This document shows positions 17,932 through 24,715 of a stretch of 64,000 nt of DNA, piece after piece. Position 1 is the stretch's first letter, and each line of letters opens with the position of its first letter. This DNA is from Vibrio sp. VB16 (GTDB lineage Bacteria; Pseudomonadota; Gammaproteobacteria; Enterobacterales; Vibrionaceae), in NCBI RefSeq assembly GCF_015594925.2, contig NZ_CP087591.1, positions 1,302,001-1,366,000 on the forward strand. Direction: 5' to 3'. Under the pieces are notes generated by a model that saw only the letters and a program-made list of their open reading frames with translations, did not search any database and was not told where the DNA came from. A program made the translations under genes and the position numbers.

Positions 17932-18408
17932 CTACTTCAACGCTGCTAAGATAGTTTCGGCTTTACTGGCGTCAAATTGTTTTGGTTCTTCGACGTTTAG
18001 CTGTGTCACTACGCCATTTTCTATCACCATTGCATATCTTTGTGAACGAGTACCGCCGAAAGTAGCGGTATCCATATCAAGTCCGAGAGATTTGGTAAAG
18101 CTTGCGTTACCATCAGCCAGCATCATAATTTCAGTAGCGTTTTGTGCCTCGCCCCAAGCCCGCATCACAAAAGCATCGTTAACTGAGATGCACGCAATAA
18201 TATCTATACCAGTTGCTTTAATTTCATCAGCTAAGACGACATATCCAGGCAAATGTGCCTCTGAACAGGTTGGTGTAAATGCTCCTGGCACAGCGAATAG
18301 AACAACGCGTTTGTTTGCAAACAGTTCATCGGTGTTGTGGGTTAACATTCCTGTCTCGCCGAGCTCGCTGAGGGTTGCTGTTGGTAATGGTTGACCTTTC
18401 TGAATCAT
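17932..18408 (-). CDS. Peroxiredoxin, Prx5-like (AhpC/TSA redoxin)
   Basis: A 158-aa thiol peroxidase. The peroxidatic cysteine lies in PGAFTPTCSEAHLPGY, and a conserved Arg lies in GGTRSQRYAMVIENG. It matches the length of stand-alone Prx5/hybrid-peroxiredoxin domains without a C-terminal glutaredoxin. It reduces hydrogen peroxide and alkyl peroxides with a glutathione or thioredoxin partner. I chose the ATG at 18408 because AAGGAA lies 8 bp upstream; the frame stays open to 18513 but the extension is not conserved-looking. It is the last intact host gene before the mobile island. Confidence 0.9.
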   Translation of the reverse strand: MIQKGQPLPTATLSELGETGMLTHNTDELFANKRVVLFAVPGAFTPTCSEAHLPGYVVLADEIKATGIDIIACISVNDAFVMRAWGEAQNATEIMMLADGNASFTKSLGLDMDTATFGGTRSQRYAMVIENGVVTQLNVEEPKQFDASKAETILAALK

Positions 18409-18578
18409 ATCTACTTTCCTTGTTGTATTGGTTTTAAATAGTTTAGCTACTAAAGCATAAACAAACCATCTATTGAAATTATGAAAACTATCTAAATAGC
18501 AATTTAATGCCACTTGTTTCTAGCTGAAATTACCGCTTAGGTGAAGTAGTTCCTTGTCACATTGAATGAATCGTTTAA

Positions 18579-18862
18579 TGCCGCATTGCAGGAGATATCG
18601 ACCAAACGGTATTTAAAACGGATATTTGCAGACGAATTGACCAAATTCGATTGTTTAGTGAACAAACCAATGTACTTAATAAGATGCTAGAAGGAGACTT
18701 CCAAGACGGAATCAATACTTCTCAATACAGCAGGTTGCGAAGGTGAGTAAACCAACGGCGACTAGATATTTGGTAGCTCTAGTCGAGTTTAATTGCCTAG
18801 GTAAATCTGTAGCTGGTGGCCGAAGTACTAGATATCATTTGAAGGAGATTGATCAAATCTAA
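18579..18862 (+). pseudogene. Fic-family protein, C-terminal winged-helix remnant, frameshifted
   Basis: In one frame the segment reads FSEQTNVLNKMLEGDFQDG and continues to INTSQYSRL. The next frame then continues as AKVSKPTATRYLVALVEF, later GGRSTRYHLKE, and stops at 18860-18862. This is the typical C-terminal helix-turn-helix of Fic (AMP-transferase) proteins. The Fic catalytic domain is missing, and at least one frameshift lies near 18740. The next bases are a transposon right-end remnant, so this was probably right-end cargo of an earlier Tn7-like insertion. Family assignment rests on remembered sequence pattern. Confidence 0.6.
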
Positions 18863-18866
18863 AGAA

Positions 18867-18893
18867 ACTTGCCAACTTAGTTATCTGTGATCA
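18867..18893 (-). mobile_element. Remnant right end of an earlier Tn7-like element (1)
   Basis: CCAACTTAGTTATCTGTGATCA at its core is the same orientation and sequence as the intact right end at 40213-40239 (final 20 bases identical). No matching left end is found beside it, so it is a leftover from a deleted element. Confidence 0.75.
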
Positions 18894-18927
18894 ACAATTG
18901 GTACTTTGTAACATGAAAACAAAATAG

Positions 18928-18993
18928 AAAGGCGAACCATCAGGCTCGCCTTTAAAGTATCAAATTAGTTCTCAACTTAGTTAGTCGTGATCA
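18928..18993 (-). mobile_element. Remnant right end of an earlier Tn7-like element (2)
   Basis: It contains a hairpin AAAGGCGAACC / GGCTCGCCTTT like the terminator at 40135-40160, then CTCAACTTAGTTAGTCGTGATCA as a diverged terminal site. Relative to the intact right end it lacks the two inner 19-bp sites, as if they were lost by recombination between repeats. Its last base overlaps the left ACTAA target duplication. Confidence 0.7.
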
Positions 18994-18997
18994 CTAA
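18993..18997. repeat. Target-site duplication, left copy (ACTAA)
   Basis: ACTAA directly abuts the left terminal TGATCACAG and is identical to 40240-40244 beside the right terminus. Five-base duplications are the hallmark of the Tn7 superfamily. Confidence 0.9.
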
Positions 18998-19138
18998 TGA
19001 TCACAGATAACTAAGATGGAAACTTTGGTTCGTTTACTATCAATGAGTTCTAATCGCTAATTGAGATAACTAAGTTGGAAACTTTTTGTAACTTGGGAGT
19101 CTGATTTGATGATTGTAGCGCTAACCAAGATGGAAACT
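18998..19138 (+). repeat. Transposon left end with three spaced TnsB-type sites
   Basis: Sites lie at 19006-19024 (GATAACTAAGATGGAAACT), 19065-19083 (GATAACTAAGTTGGAAACT) and 19120-19138 (GCTAACCAAGATGGAAACT). Spacing is 59 and 55 bp, all in the same orientation. The terminal 8 bp TGATCACA precede the first site. The spaced layout mirrors the left end of Tn7. From 19139 to 19500 I see only AT-rich DNA, with a perfect palindrome ATCATCATGATGAT near 19172. Confidence 0.88.
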
Positions 19139-19500
19139 ACAAGAGTGGGTTCCTTCCGTCACGTGCGGAAATATCATCATGATGATTTCACAATCGAATA
19201 ACACTACCTAACGCAATAATGTTGATCCAGTGAGTGGTCATTCAATTTTCTCAGCAATCGTACTTATCAAAAACAACAAGATTAACTAATAACACGATCC
19301 TAAGTATTAAGATAATTTGTTATGTATATCAATAATTTATAATTTCCAATATAAAAGTTCATCAAAATTCATCTTCAATTAATGAAAAGAAAATCTAATG
19401 AATTATGGGTCGAATCTTCTTCTGTATACCTCTGGCTAGTTGAATTGGCCTTTCTCTTGTGATTGTTACCATGTTGGCTGTGGCTCTATCTTTCAAACCG

Positions 19501-19879
19501 CTTATTCTGATGTTTTTCCTAAACTAGCGCCTTAATCTGATACTTTTCCCTTTGACTGCACTTATTCTGATGTTTTTCCTAAACTAGCGCCTTAATCTGA
19601 TATTTTTCCCTTTGACTGCATTTATTCTGATGTTTTTCCTAAACTAGCGCCTTAATCTGATACTTTTCCCTTTGACTGCATTTATTCTGATGTTTTTCCT
19701 AAACTAGCGCCTTAATCTGATACTTTTCCCTTTGACTGCATTTATTCTGATGTTTTTCCTAAACTAGCGCCTTAATCTGATACTTTTCCCTTTGACTGCA
19801 TTTATTCTGATGTTTTTCCTAAATTAGCGCCTAAATCTGATACTTTTTCTCTTTGACTGTATTTAATCTGATGTTTTTC
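19501..19879. repeat. Six-copy 60-bp tandem repeat built of 30-bp half units
   Basis: Units start at 19501, 19561, 19621, 19681, 19741 and 19801, followed by a partial seventh at 19862. Each unit has two related halves 30 bp apart, TTATTCTGATGTTTTTCC and TTAATCTGATACTTTTCC. Central copies are almost identical; the last is diverged and 61 bp long. The same motif pair, also 30 bp apart, recurs at 24009-24052. No ORF runs through it and there are no unique spacers, so it is not a CRISPR. It looks like an array of about 13 protein-binding sites on one face of the DNA. Confidence 0.9.
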
Positions 19880-20433
19880 AAAAATAATTAGTCTATTAAT
19901 CCGCTGATTTTGCTAGTTCGGTTCGTTAAGTGGTCACGAAATGATCATAAGGGAAGGTCTATGGAGCTTAATTAAGTTCGCTTTGTAACCATCCCCCAAA
20001 GTAGATGAAGTTCAGACAGTTAAGCATTATAGATATAAAAAACATCTGAAAGTGAAGTTGTGGCTGAGCTGACACGTCGTTGGACAATTTCAATTTACGG
20101 CAATGGGCTGATTTCTACCCTATAGATAACTTTTAGTATCCCAAGATGTAATCAGGCTCCGCTGTTCACAGCGTCTGGGTAGTCCTAATACCCGAATTCT
20201 TTTTCTTTGAAAGTCCCAATTTTTTTCTTTCATTCTCTTCTTCTATTCTGGCGAAATATTAGAGTAGACCTATTTCATATGGCAGATTGTGACGGAAATC
20301 TCACACAGAAGGGATAAGTCGGGTGTAAGGTTGATGTTGGTCAAGCGGCTGTTAACAAAGAACATCATGCTGAGAAAAGTAGATAAACTTGAATCAACTA
20401 ACTTCCTTACATTAGAGATCAAAATCTGTAAAC
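19880..20433. other. Non-coding stretch in the transposon
   Basis: I find no supportable gene here. A pyrimidine-rich tract (TTCTTTTTCTTTGAAAG and following) lies near 20198-20250. Short ORFs lack start signals and domain-like sequence. Confidence 0.5.
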
Positions 20434-20460
20434 AAAAAAACGCCCCCACAAGTGAGGGCG
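20434..20460 (-). terminator. Minus-strand rho-independent terminator
   Basis: On the minus strand the stem CGCCCTCAC / GTGGGGGCG with a 2-nt loop is followed by seven T residues. It would end transcripts from the cassette genes at 20683-23621. Confidence 0.8.
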
Positions 20461-20642
20461 TGATATCACCGAATTACCTTTTTGTATATACGCTTTTCGC
20501 AGTCGCTCTAACTTTAAACCTCTCCCGAAGTACCTACATTAATTCGGCGATAGAGCGGGTGGAAGGGCTTTTTCAATTCGACTAATCCTTCTCTTACCTA
20601 TTGCTCATTGCAGCTGAAATCTATCTTGAAAACCATTATTGA

Positions 20643-20682
20643 CGCGTTGCGAATCACTCTTAAACAGATTGTTAGCTTTATT
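20643..20682 (-). other. Partial integron attC site, 5' half
   Basis: Reading the minus strand just after the stop codon: CTAACAATCTGTTTAAGAG then TGATTCGCAACGCGT. This matches the 5' half of Vibrio-type attC (VCR-like) sites from memory, and parallels GCATTTAAGAGTGATTC of the complete attC at 22084-22205. The 3' half is absent, so the cassette array is broken here. Confidence 0.65.
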
Positions 20683-21408
20683 TTACAATATTCGTATTGT
20701 CGAGTAATTAAATGAGCTTAAATCTACTTCTAATTCATTTGTGAAAGATTCTTTATATGCATTTGCATCAAAACCTACAAACTTTACTCCTTTGTCATTA
20801 AGCGCTTTGAAAACCTTAACAGCCGCTGAAATATAAATTGGAATTATATTGATATAAACTTGTTTTAGCGGATACCTTTCACTCTTCGCGTATTTTTTAA
20901 GTTCTCCAAAGTTAAGACCCTTTTCAAACTGGCTTAACAGCTTTCCTCGATTTTTGTCGCTCATTCTGTCTTCTATGTCAGGTGAGCCTAACGATGGATC
21001 AACTCGCAGATAGAAGTCTTCAAGCTTGTACATATGCTTCATCATATAACCGCTAGTCAGTATTTCGTGACTAGCTAACAGAAACTCCCCACCGAAATAT
21101 TTTTTGTGTCCTTCATTTAAGCCCATCTCTTGATTCCAAGTTTTAAACAACAAATGATTACGATGATGAACCGCGTTTCTCAACATAATTAGAACGGCTG
21201 TATCTGCATGCTCAAAGTAATCAAAGAGATCCTTTGTAACATCATACAAACTATGGAAAGCTTCTAGCTTAGCTTCCATTGCTCGATCTAAGTTATCAAT
21301 AGCCTCTTCGGCGTCAACTAACTTCAAACGATTAAAATTCATATGAGCTTCGCCATAAATTCTCATGGCGTTCGCTAATTTACTCAATGCTTGTTCTTGT
21401 ATAACCAT
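20683..21408 (-). CDS. Integron cassette protein with HEPN-type R-x4-H motif
   Basis: A 241-aa, largely helical cytosolic protein of no family I can name. At residues 77-82 it has RNAVHH (R-N-x3-H), with RNHLLF following. This is the active-site pattern of HEPN-domain ribonucleases, many of which act as toxins or phage-defence effectors. The gene ends at an attC half-site and begins just after another one, so it is a mobile gene cassette. AAGGAAATATTA precedes the ATG. No antitoxin is evident; the neighbouring cassette also has an RNxxxH motif. Confidence 0.6.
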   Translation of the reverse strand: MVIQEQALSKLANAMRIYGEAHMNFNRLKLVDAEEAIDNLDRAMEAKLEAFHSLYDVTKDLFDYFEHADTAVLIMLRNAVHHRNHLLFKTWNQEMGLNEGHKKYFGGEFLLASHEILTSGYMMKHMYKLEDFYLRVDPSLGSPDIEDRMSDKNRGKLLSQFEKGLNFGELKKYAKSERYPLKQVYINIIPIYISAAVKVFKALNDKGVKFVGFDANAYKESFTNELEVDLSSFNYSTIRIL

Positions 21409-21435
21409 TAATATTTCCTTCGATAGACTGACGAA

Positions 21436-21501
21436 TAAAGCTAATGCCCGCTTAACGGGATACCAACTTATAACCGCTCGAATTCACCTTTACCACCTTA
21501 A
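21436..21501 (-). other. Truncated integron attC site, 3' part
   Basis: On the minus strand it reads TTAAGGTGGTAAAGG, then GTTATAAGTTGGTATCCC and GTTAAGCGGGCATTAGC. The first part resembles the centre of the complete attC at 22084-22205, and the last part is a typical attC 3' half. The 5' half is missing and the HEPN gene stop codon overlaps the junction, which suggests a deletion that fused the gene end to mid-attC. Confidence 0.6.
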
Positions 21502-22074
21502 TTATGTAGCAGGTTCACACCCATACAAAACGTCATTTCTGTGCTCCCAGAATCGCCATAGATCATGCTTAGTTTTAACGATTAAAGAGGTGACTTTTTC
21601 CATCGAAGCTTCCGTAAACTGGGCATATTCTTGGTTCATGCCTTTCTTAGACATTTTGAGCTTTATGTAAGTGTAACCCTCTGCGTCTGTGGCTTCCCAG
21701 TTAGCGTGTACGACCATATTTCTTAGGCGACCACACTCGTTTAGATTTGTAATGATTTGCTCATAACCATCTAATTTATGTGCGGTGCCTACCTGAAAAT
21801 CATCACAAAAACGCTTCAATAGATCTACTTTTGATGAATAATTGAGCTTATTCAACACTATTAAACCAGGAGCATCAGAACGGTCGGTAAAGTGTTCACA
21901 CAAAACTGAATCGAGTTCTGATTCTAAAGAGTTGAAATACATAACAACTAAACCGATATATGGCAGAGTTCGATCTAGATGTTCTTCCGATTTATCTTCG
22001 TCATCAATGCAATGAGAAAGGTGTTGCTGAAACTCTACTAGCTTATTCTTCAATCGCTTAACCCTTATTTCCAT
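21502..22074 (-). CDS. Integron cassette protein with HEPN-type R-x4-H motif (second)
   Basis: A 190-aa helical protein. It has a long N-terminal helix (RVKRLKNKLVEFQQHL), a segment YFNSLESELDSVLCEHF, and RNMVVHANW with Arg118 and His123 spaced as in HEPN ribonucleases. Such proteins often sit in toxin or defence loci. It lies between a complete attC (upstream) and a truncated attC (downstream), so it is an integron cassette. Its C-terminus may have been altered by the attC deletion (stop codon TAA at the junction). Substrate and partner are unknown. Confidence 0.6.
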   Translation of the reverse strand: MEIRVKRLKNKLVEFQQHLSHCIDDEDKSEEHLDRTLPYIGLVVMYFNSLESELDSVLCEHFTDRSDAPGLIVLNKLNYSSKVDLLKRFCDDFQVGTAHKLDGYEQIITNLNECGRLRNMVVHANWEATDAEGYTYIKLKMSKKGMNQEYAQFTEASMEKVTSLIVKTKHDLWRFWEHRNDVLYGCEPAT

Positions 22075-22083
22075 TTAGCTACA

Positions 22084-22205
22084 TAACACCGCATTAAAGT
22101 GTGATCTACGCTACCACTGAACCTAACCATACCACCTTAAACACGAAATCCGACGAGAACACCAAAAATACCAAGCGTTGGGAATCACTCTTAAATGCTT
22201 TATTA
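22084..22205 (-). other. Complete Vibrio-type integron attC site (about 120 bp)
   Basis: On the minus strand the site opens with GCATTTAAGAGTGATTC (22198-22182) and closes with GATCACACTTTAATGC (22106-22091). These are imperfect inverted complements, as required for the folded attC hairpin. The ends carry AAAGC at the start and GCGGTGTTATG at the finish, in the style of the VCR core. It directly follows the stop codon of the 22209-23621 gene, as in a gene cassette. Confidence 0.8.
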
Positions 22206-22208
22206 AGC

Positions 22209-23621
22209 TTAATTTTCTAGGTGTTGCATTGGTTTTATAGTATTGAAATAAGATAGGTCAGACTCAGCGACAATATCGCCATTCTTATTTCTTGCTTCTA
22301 CCATAAACCTATAGTTTTCTTGCTCTTTCACAACCACTGACATATGGTTTTCTTGAGATATTGTCCTGTGATCTTCATCAGTGCTAACCCATTTACCAGA
22401 GTTAAGTTTTTCTAAAAAGACTATATAATCGTTGCTACTTTTTACTTCTTCCCATTGAATTAAAACTTTTCCATCAATGGAACTTGCCAACGTAGCATCT
22501 TCGGGCGTGACAATCTCAATAGATTCTAATGAGACAATAGGATCTATCAATCGAACATAATATGGAGTCTGAGTAAAGACTCCCCAAACGCATCCTAAAA
22601 CTGCTAATATAAGTATGCCTGTCTTTGATTCGGTAGATATAGATTTAAGATATGAAAATATCTTAATGAAACGTGATTCTTTTTTTTCTTCATTATTAAT
22701 TTTCTTTTGAGAAATACTGTCTAAAAGAATGTCTAGTCGAAATTCTTTTACTAATAAATTCCAGGTCTCCAACGAGGTCGTACTCTCTAAAAAAACCAAC
22801 TTTGGATTAGTAATAATTTCATTGATGAAATTTTTTTCAACATCATTCAATCTCAAATAAGTACCATTCCTCAATAAATAAGATATTGCTATAGCATATT
22901 CAAACAGATTGCTCGAACCAAGGAACTTCTTTTTTACAGATGGACTGTTAAACGAATGCTCAGGTATTCTGTAGAAAATACCCTGACGATCCATCAAAAT
23001 ATTACTATTATCTAGCTGATGTTCTGAGTTTTTAGAGACTACTTCACTTACAATATTTTCATTTGGCTGAGGATGACGTGTGACTACTTCTACAGCAAGT
23101 TCATTAGATATCCAACTCGCTTCGCTTCCGATTATAGTTTGAGTTATTGGATATATTTTAGGAGATGTCTTTACTATATGGTTTTTTGCATCACCAGAAC
23201 TGATCAATCCCAATGTATTACAAACAATACCGTATATTTCTTCGTGAGATGATAATTTTTGAAGATCTGCTATTTCATTTTTTGGACTATCAACGTCACT
23301 TAATAACGCTATAGATGCAATCACTGTTCTATTTGAATATAGCCTAAAAGAAACGTTAAGCTTTTGACCACTTTCATTAAGGTAAGGAAAGCGACGGCCT
23401 TTAAAACCAGTATCTTTCTTTATTTTATTTAAAGCATTGTGAAAGATATTTGTAGGATCTAGCACTGTAGGGAAAAAACCACAATCATCTATCCCACCAA
23501 TACCTTTAATAAAAGATTTACCTGTACGGATATTAAACAACTTGTGATTTTTTGTGTAATCAGGAGAGGCTTCTGAAAGTTTTAGTACAATCTTCCAAGA
23601 TAAGATGCTTTTGTATTCCAT
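22209..23621 (-). CDS. Cassette-encoded membrane protein, one TM and C-terminal Fn3-like domain
   Basis: A 470-aa protein of unrecognised family. About 330 residues of soluble N-terminal region are followed by one clear membrane segment at 334-350 (TGILILAVLGCVWGVFT). The ~110-residue C-terminal part (DGKVLIQWEEVKSSNDYIV, then YRFMVEARNKNGDIVAESD) has the look of a fibronectin-III domain. With no N-terminal signal, the N-part is probably cytosolic and the Fn3-like part periplasmic. AT-rich codon use differs from the core genes. A GAGGG ribosome-binding site 6 bp before the ATG is part of a hairpin that competes with a tRNA-like leader. It is unusually long for an integron cassette. Confidence 0.65.
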   Translation of the reverse strand: MEYKSILSWKIVLKLSEASPDYTKNHKLFNIRTGKSFIKGIGGIDDCGFFPTVLDPTNIFHNALNKIKKDTGFKGRRFPYLNESGQKLNVSFRLYSNRTVIASIALLSDVDSPKNEIADLQKLSSHEEIYGIVCNTLGLISSGDAKNHIVKTSPKIYPITQTIIGSEASWISNELAVEVVTRHPQPNENIVSEVVSKNSEHQLDNSNILMDRQGIFYRIPEHSFNSPSVKKKFLGSSNLFEYAIAISYLLRNGTYLRLNDVEKNFINEIITNPKLVFLESTTSLETWNLLVKEFRLDILLDSISQKKINNEEKKESRFIKIFSYLKSISTESKTGILILAVLGCVWGVFTQTPYYVRLIDPIVSLESIEIVTPEDATLASSIDGKVLIQWEEVKSSNDYIVFLEKLNSGKWVSTDEDHRTISQENHMSVVVKEQENYRFMVEARNKNGDIVAESDLSYFNTIKPMQHLEN

Positions 23622-23626
23622 AACTT

Positions 23627-23648
23627 ACCCTCGAATTGGGACGAGGGT
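23627..23648 (-). promoter_or_regulatory. Hairpin that hides the ribosome-binding site
   Basis: On the minus strand ACCCTCG (23648-23642), an 8-nt loop, then CGAGGGT (23633-23627) form a perfect 7-bp stem. It includes the GAGGG Shine-Dalgarno sequence of the gene starting at 23621. The upstream arm is also the 3' acceptor strand of the tRNA-like element, so the two folds are mutually exclusive. Confidence 0.65.
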
Positions 23649-23706
23649 GTGGGACTCGAACCCACGTACACTATAAAAGCGCAAGCCACCAAATCAGGCA
23701 CCCTCG
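23642..23706 (-). ncRNA. tRNA-like structure in the leader of a cassette gene
   Basis: On the minus strand 65 nt fold as an abbreviated tRNA. The acceptor stem is CGAGGGT / ACCCTCG (7 bp). A D-arm-like GCC / GGC has a loop containing GG. The anticodon-like stem TGCGC / GTGTA (two G-T pairs) has the 7-nt loop TTTTATA. The T-arm GTGGG-TTCGAGT-CCCAC is perfect and has the invariant TTCGA core. It is too short for a normal tRNA: positions 8-9 and most of the variable loop are missing, and no CCA follows (TCCCA instead). It is either a degenerate tRNA or a tRNA-mimic leader. Confidence 0.55.
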
Positions 23707-24008
23707 AAAACAATATAAAACCATACCATCTGAATCGATCTAAAGCAATGATTAATATAGATATTTCGTCGATCAAGCTTAACGCTTTATAGACGAATTT
23801 ATGCCGTATTTGCACCCCATCCATATTGCTGTCGTTCATTATGAAACTCAATTGATATAAACGTATTATGTGAATCGAAAGAGGGTTTTTGGGCAGAACC
23901 GATTTGGAGCAACTTGTCAGATCAGGTCTGTATTAGTACAGCTAAGATGAAGAGCATTGAGAATCGCTTGCTGGAACTTCATTTCTAGCGGCACCCTTTT
24001 TTAACCTC

Positions 24009-24052
24009 TTACTCTGATACATTTCTCTTTCATTGGATTTAATCTGTGAATC
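24009..24052. repeat. Second copy of the 30-bp-spaced TTAATCTGA motif
   Basis: TTACTCTGATACATTTCTC at 24009 and TTAATCTGTGAATC at 24039 are 30 bp apart, in the same orientation and spacing as the half units of the 19501-19879 array. The rest of 23707-24147 holds no supported gene; a GCGTTAAGC core like an integron recombination point lies near 23780-23790 on the minus strand. Confidence 0.6.
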
Positions 24053-24147
24053 GGCCAAAATTCCTTACGCACATTTTTAGTTATAATGGACTCTCCAGGC
24101 TCGCTTAGACAAATATCGCCTATTCTTTTTGCATAGGAGAGCATGTT

Positions 24148-24300
24148 ATGAGTGGACAAAGATACCCCCAGAACTTAAAGATGAAGCCGTTACGTTAGTG
24201 ACCGAACTCGGATACTCCGCTGCTGATGTGGTCGATCAACTTGATGTGTCCCAGCACCGTGCGTGTGGAGTAACATGTGAGCACAACGGGTAAATTACGA
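24148..24300 (+). pseudogene. IS3-family OrfA remnant
   Basis: It starts MSGQRYP; after a one-base frameshift it continues ELKDEAVTLVTELGYSAADV then VDQLDVS. This is the N-terminal helix-turn-helix of IS3-family OrfA proteins (compare the usual KRYPEEFKIEAVKQVTERGYSVADV type). It loses similarity after about 45 codons. No IS ends or OrfB are nearby, so it is an old fragment. Confidence 0.65.
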
Positions 24301-24446
24301 ATTTACATATGTTAGCGCGATCATTACGCTCATATGTATAATGAGTTGTCTTTGCTAGGGTGATGATCAGATATTATCTGATACGACTATGGTGTATCTA
24401 TTTGCTTTAATCACAAACTTTTAGCGCCGTTGCAGAGTAATAAACC

Positions 24447-24638
24447 TTAATCGAAGTTTGGAATATTTTTAGGTGAGTAGTTGGGTAATTTAGCTGGATC
24501 GATTAAATCAGATTTAAGACTCTGCTTATCAATGGAATAGCTACCGTTATCACGAGACTCATACAAGTCTTTATAGAATCGATTCTGTGATTCTATTTTT
24601 TGCTGTTTGATTGCATTGTAATTGTTAGAGTTAGGCAT
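24447..24638 (-). CDS. Small hypothetical protein (63 aa)
   Basis: A polar 63-residue ORF (MPNSNNYNAIKQQKIESQNR...) rich in Asn, Lys and Ser, 78 bp downstream of the orphan tnsA on the same strand. No domain recognised, and only a weak AGG upstream. It may be a real small gene in the same transcript or a chance ORF. Confidence 0.3.
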   Translation of the reverse strand: MPNSNNYNAIKQQKIESQNRFYKDLYESRDNGSYSIDKQSLKSDLIDPAKLPNYSPKNIPNFD

Positions 24639-24715
24639 GATTACATTAACCTATGTCAGTCTTAATATCAGTAGTATAACCTTAGCAAGTCCAAATATCT
24701 AAATGTTAGAAAAAT

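Noticed and set aside
19501..19879. CRISPR array
   Set aside because: The repeat is a contiguous 60-bp tandem unit without unique spacers, and there are no cas genes in the window.
20289..20585. 98-aa plus-strand ORF
   Set aside because: It crosses a minus-strand terminator and AT-rich non-coding DNA, has no good ribosome-binding site and no protein-like composition.
23642..23706. Ordinary functional tRNA gene
   Set aside because: Only 65 nt, lacking positions 8-9, most of the variable loop and an encoded CCA, and overlapping a hairpin with the downstream gene's ribosome-binding site.
23582..23851. 89-aa minus-strand ORF upstream of the cassette membrane protein
   Set aside because: It runs through the tRNA-like element and the hairpin and overlaps the real start at 23621 in another frame.
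19501..24052. Repeat array and its 24.0-kb copy as the two ends of a nested transposon
   Set aside because: The two copies are in direct, not inverted, orientation, and no matching target duplication was seen.
24148..24300. Active IS3 element
   Set aside because: Only a frameshifted OrfA N-terminus remains; no OrfB or terminal repeats are nearby.
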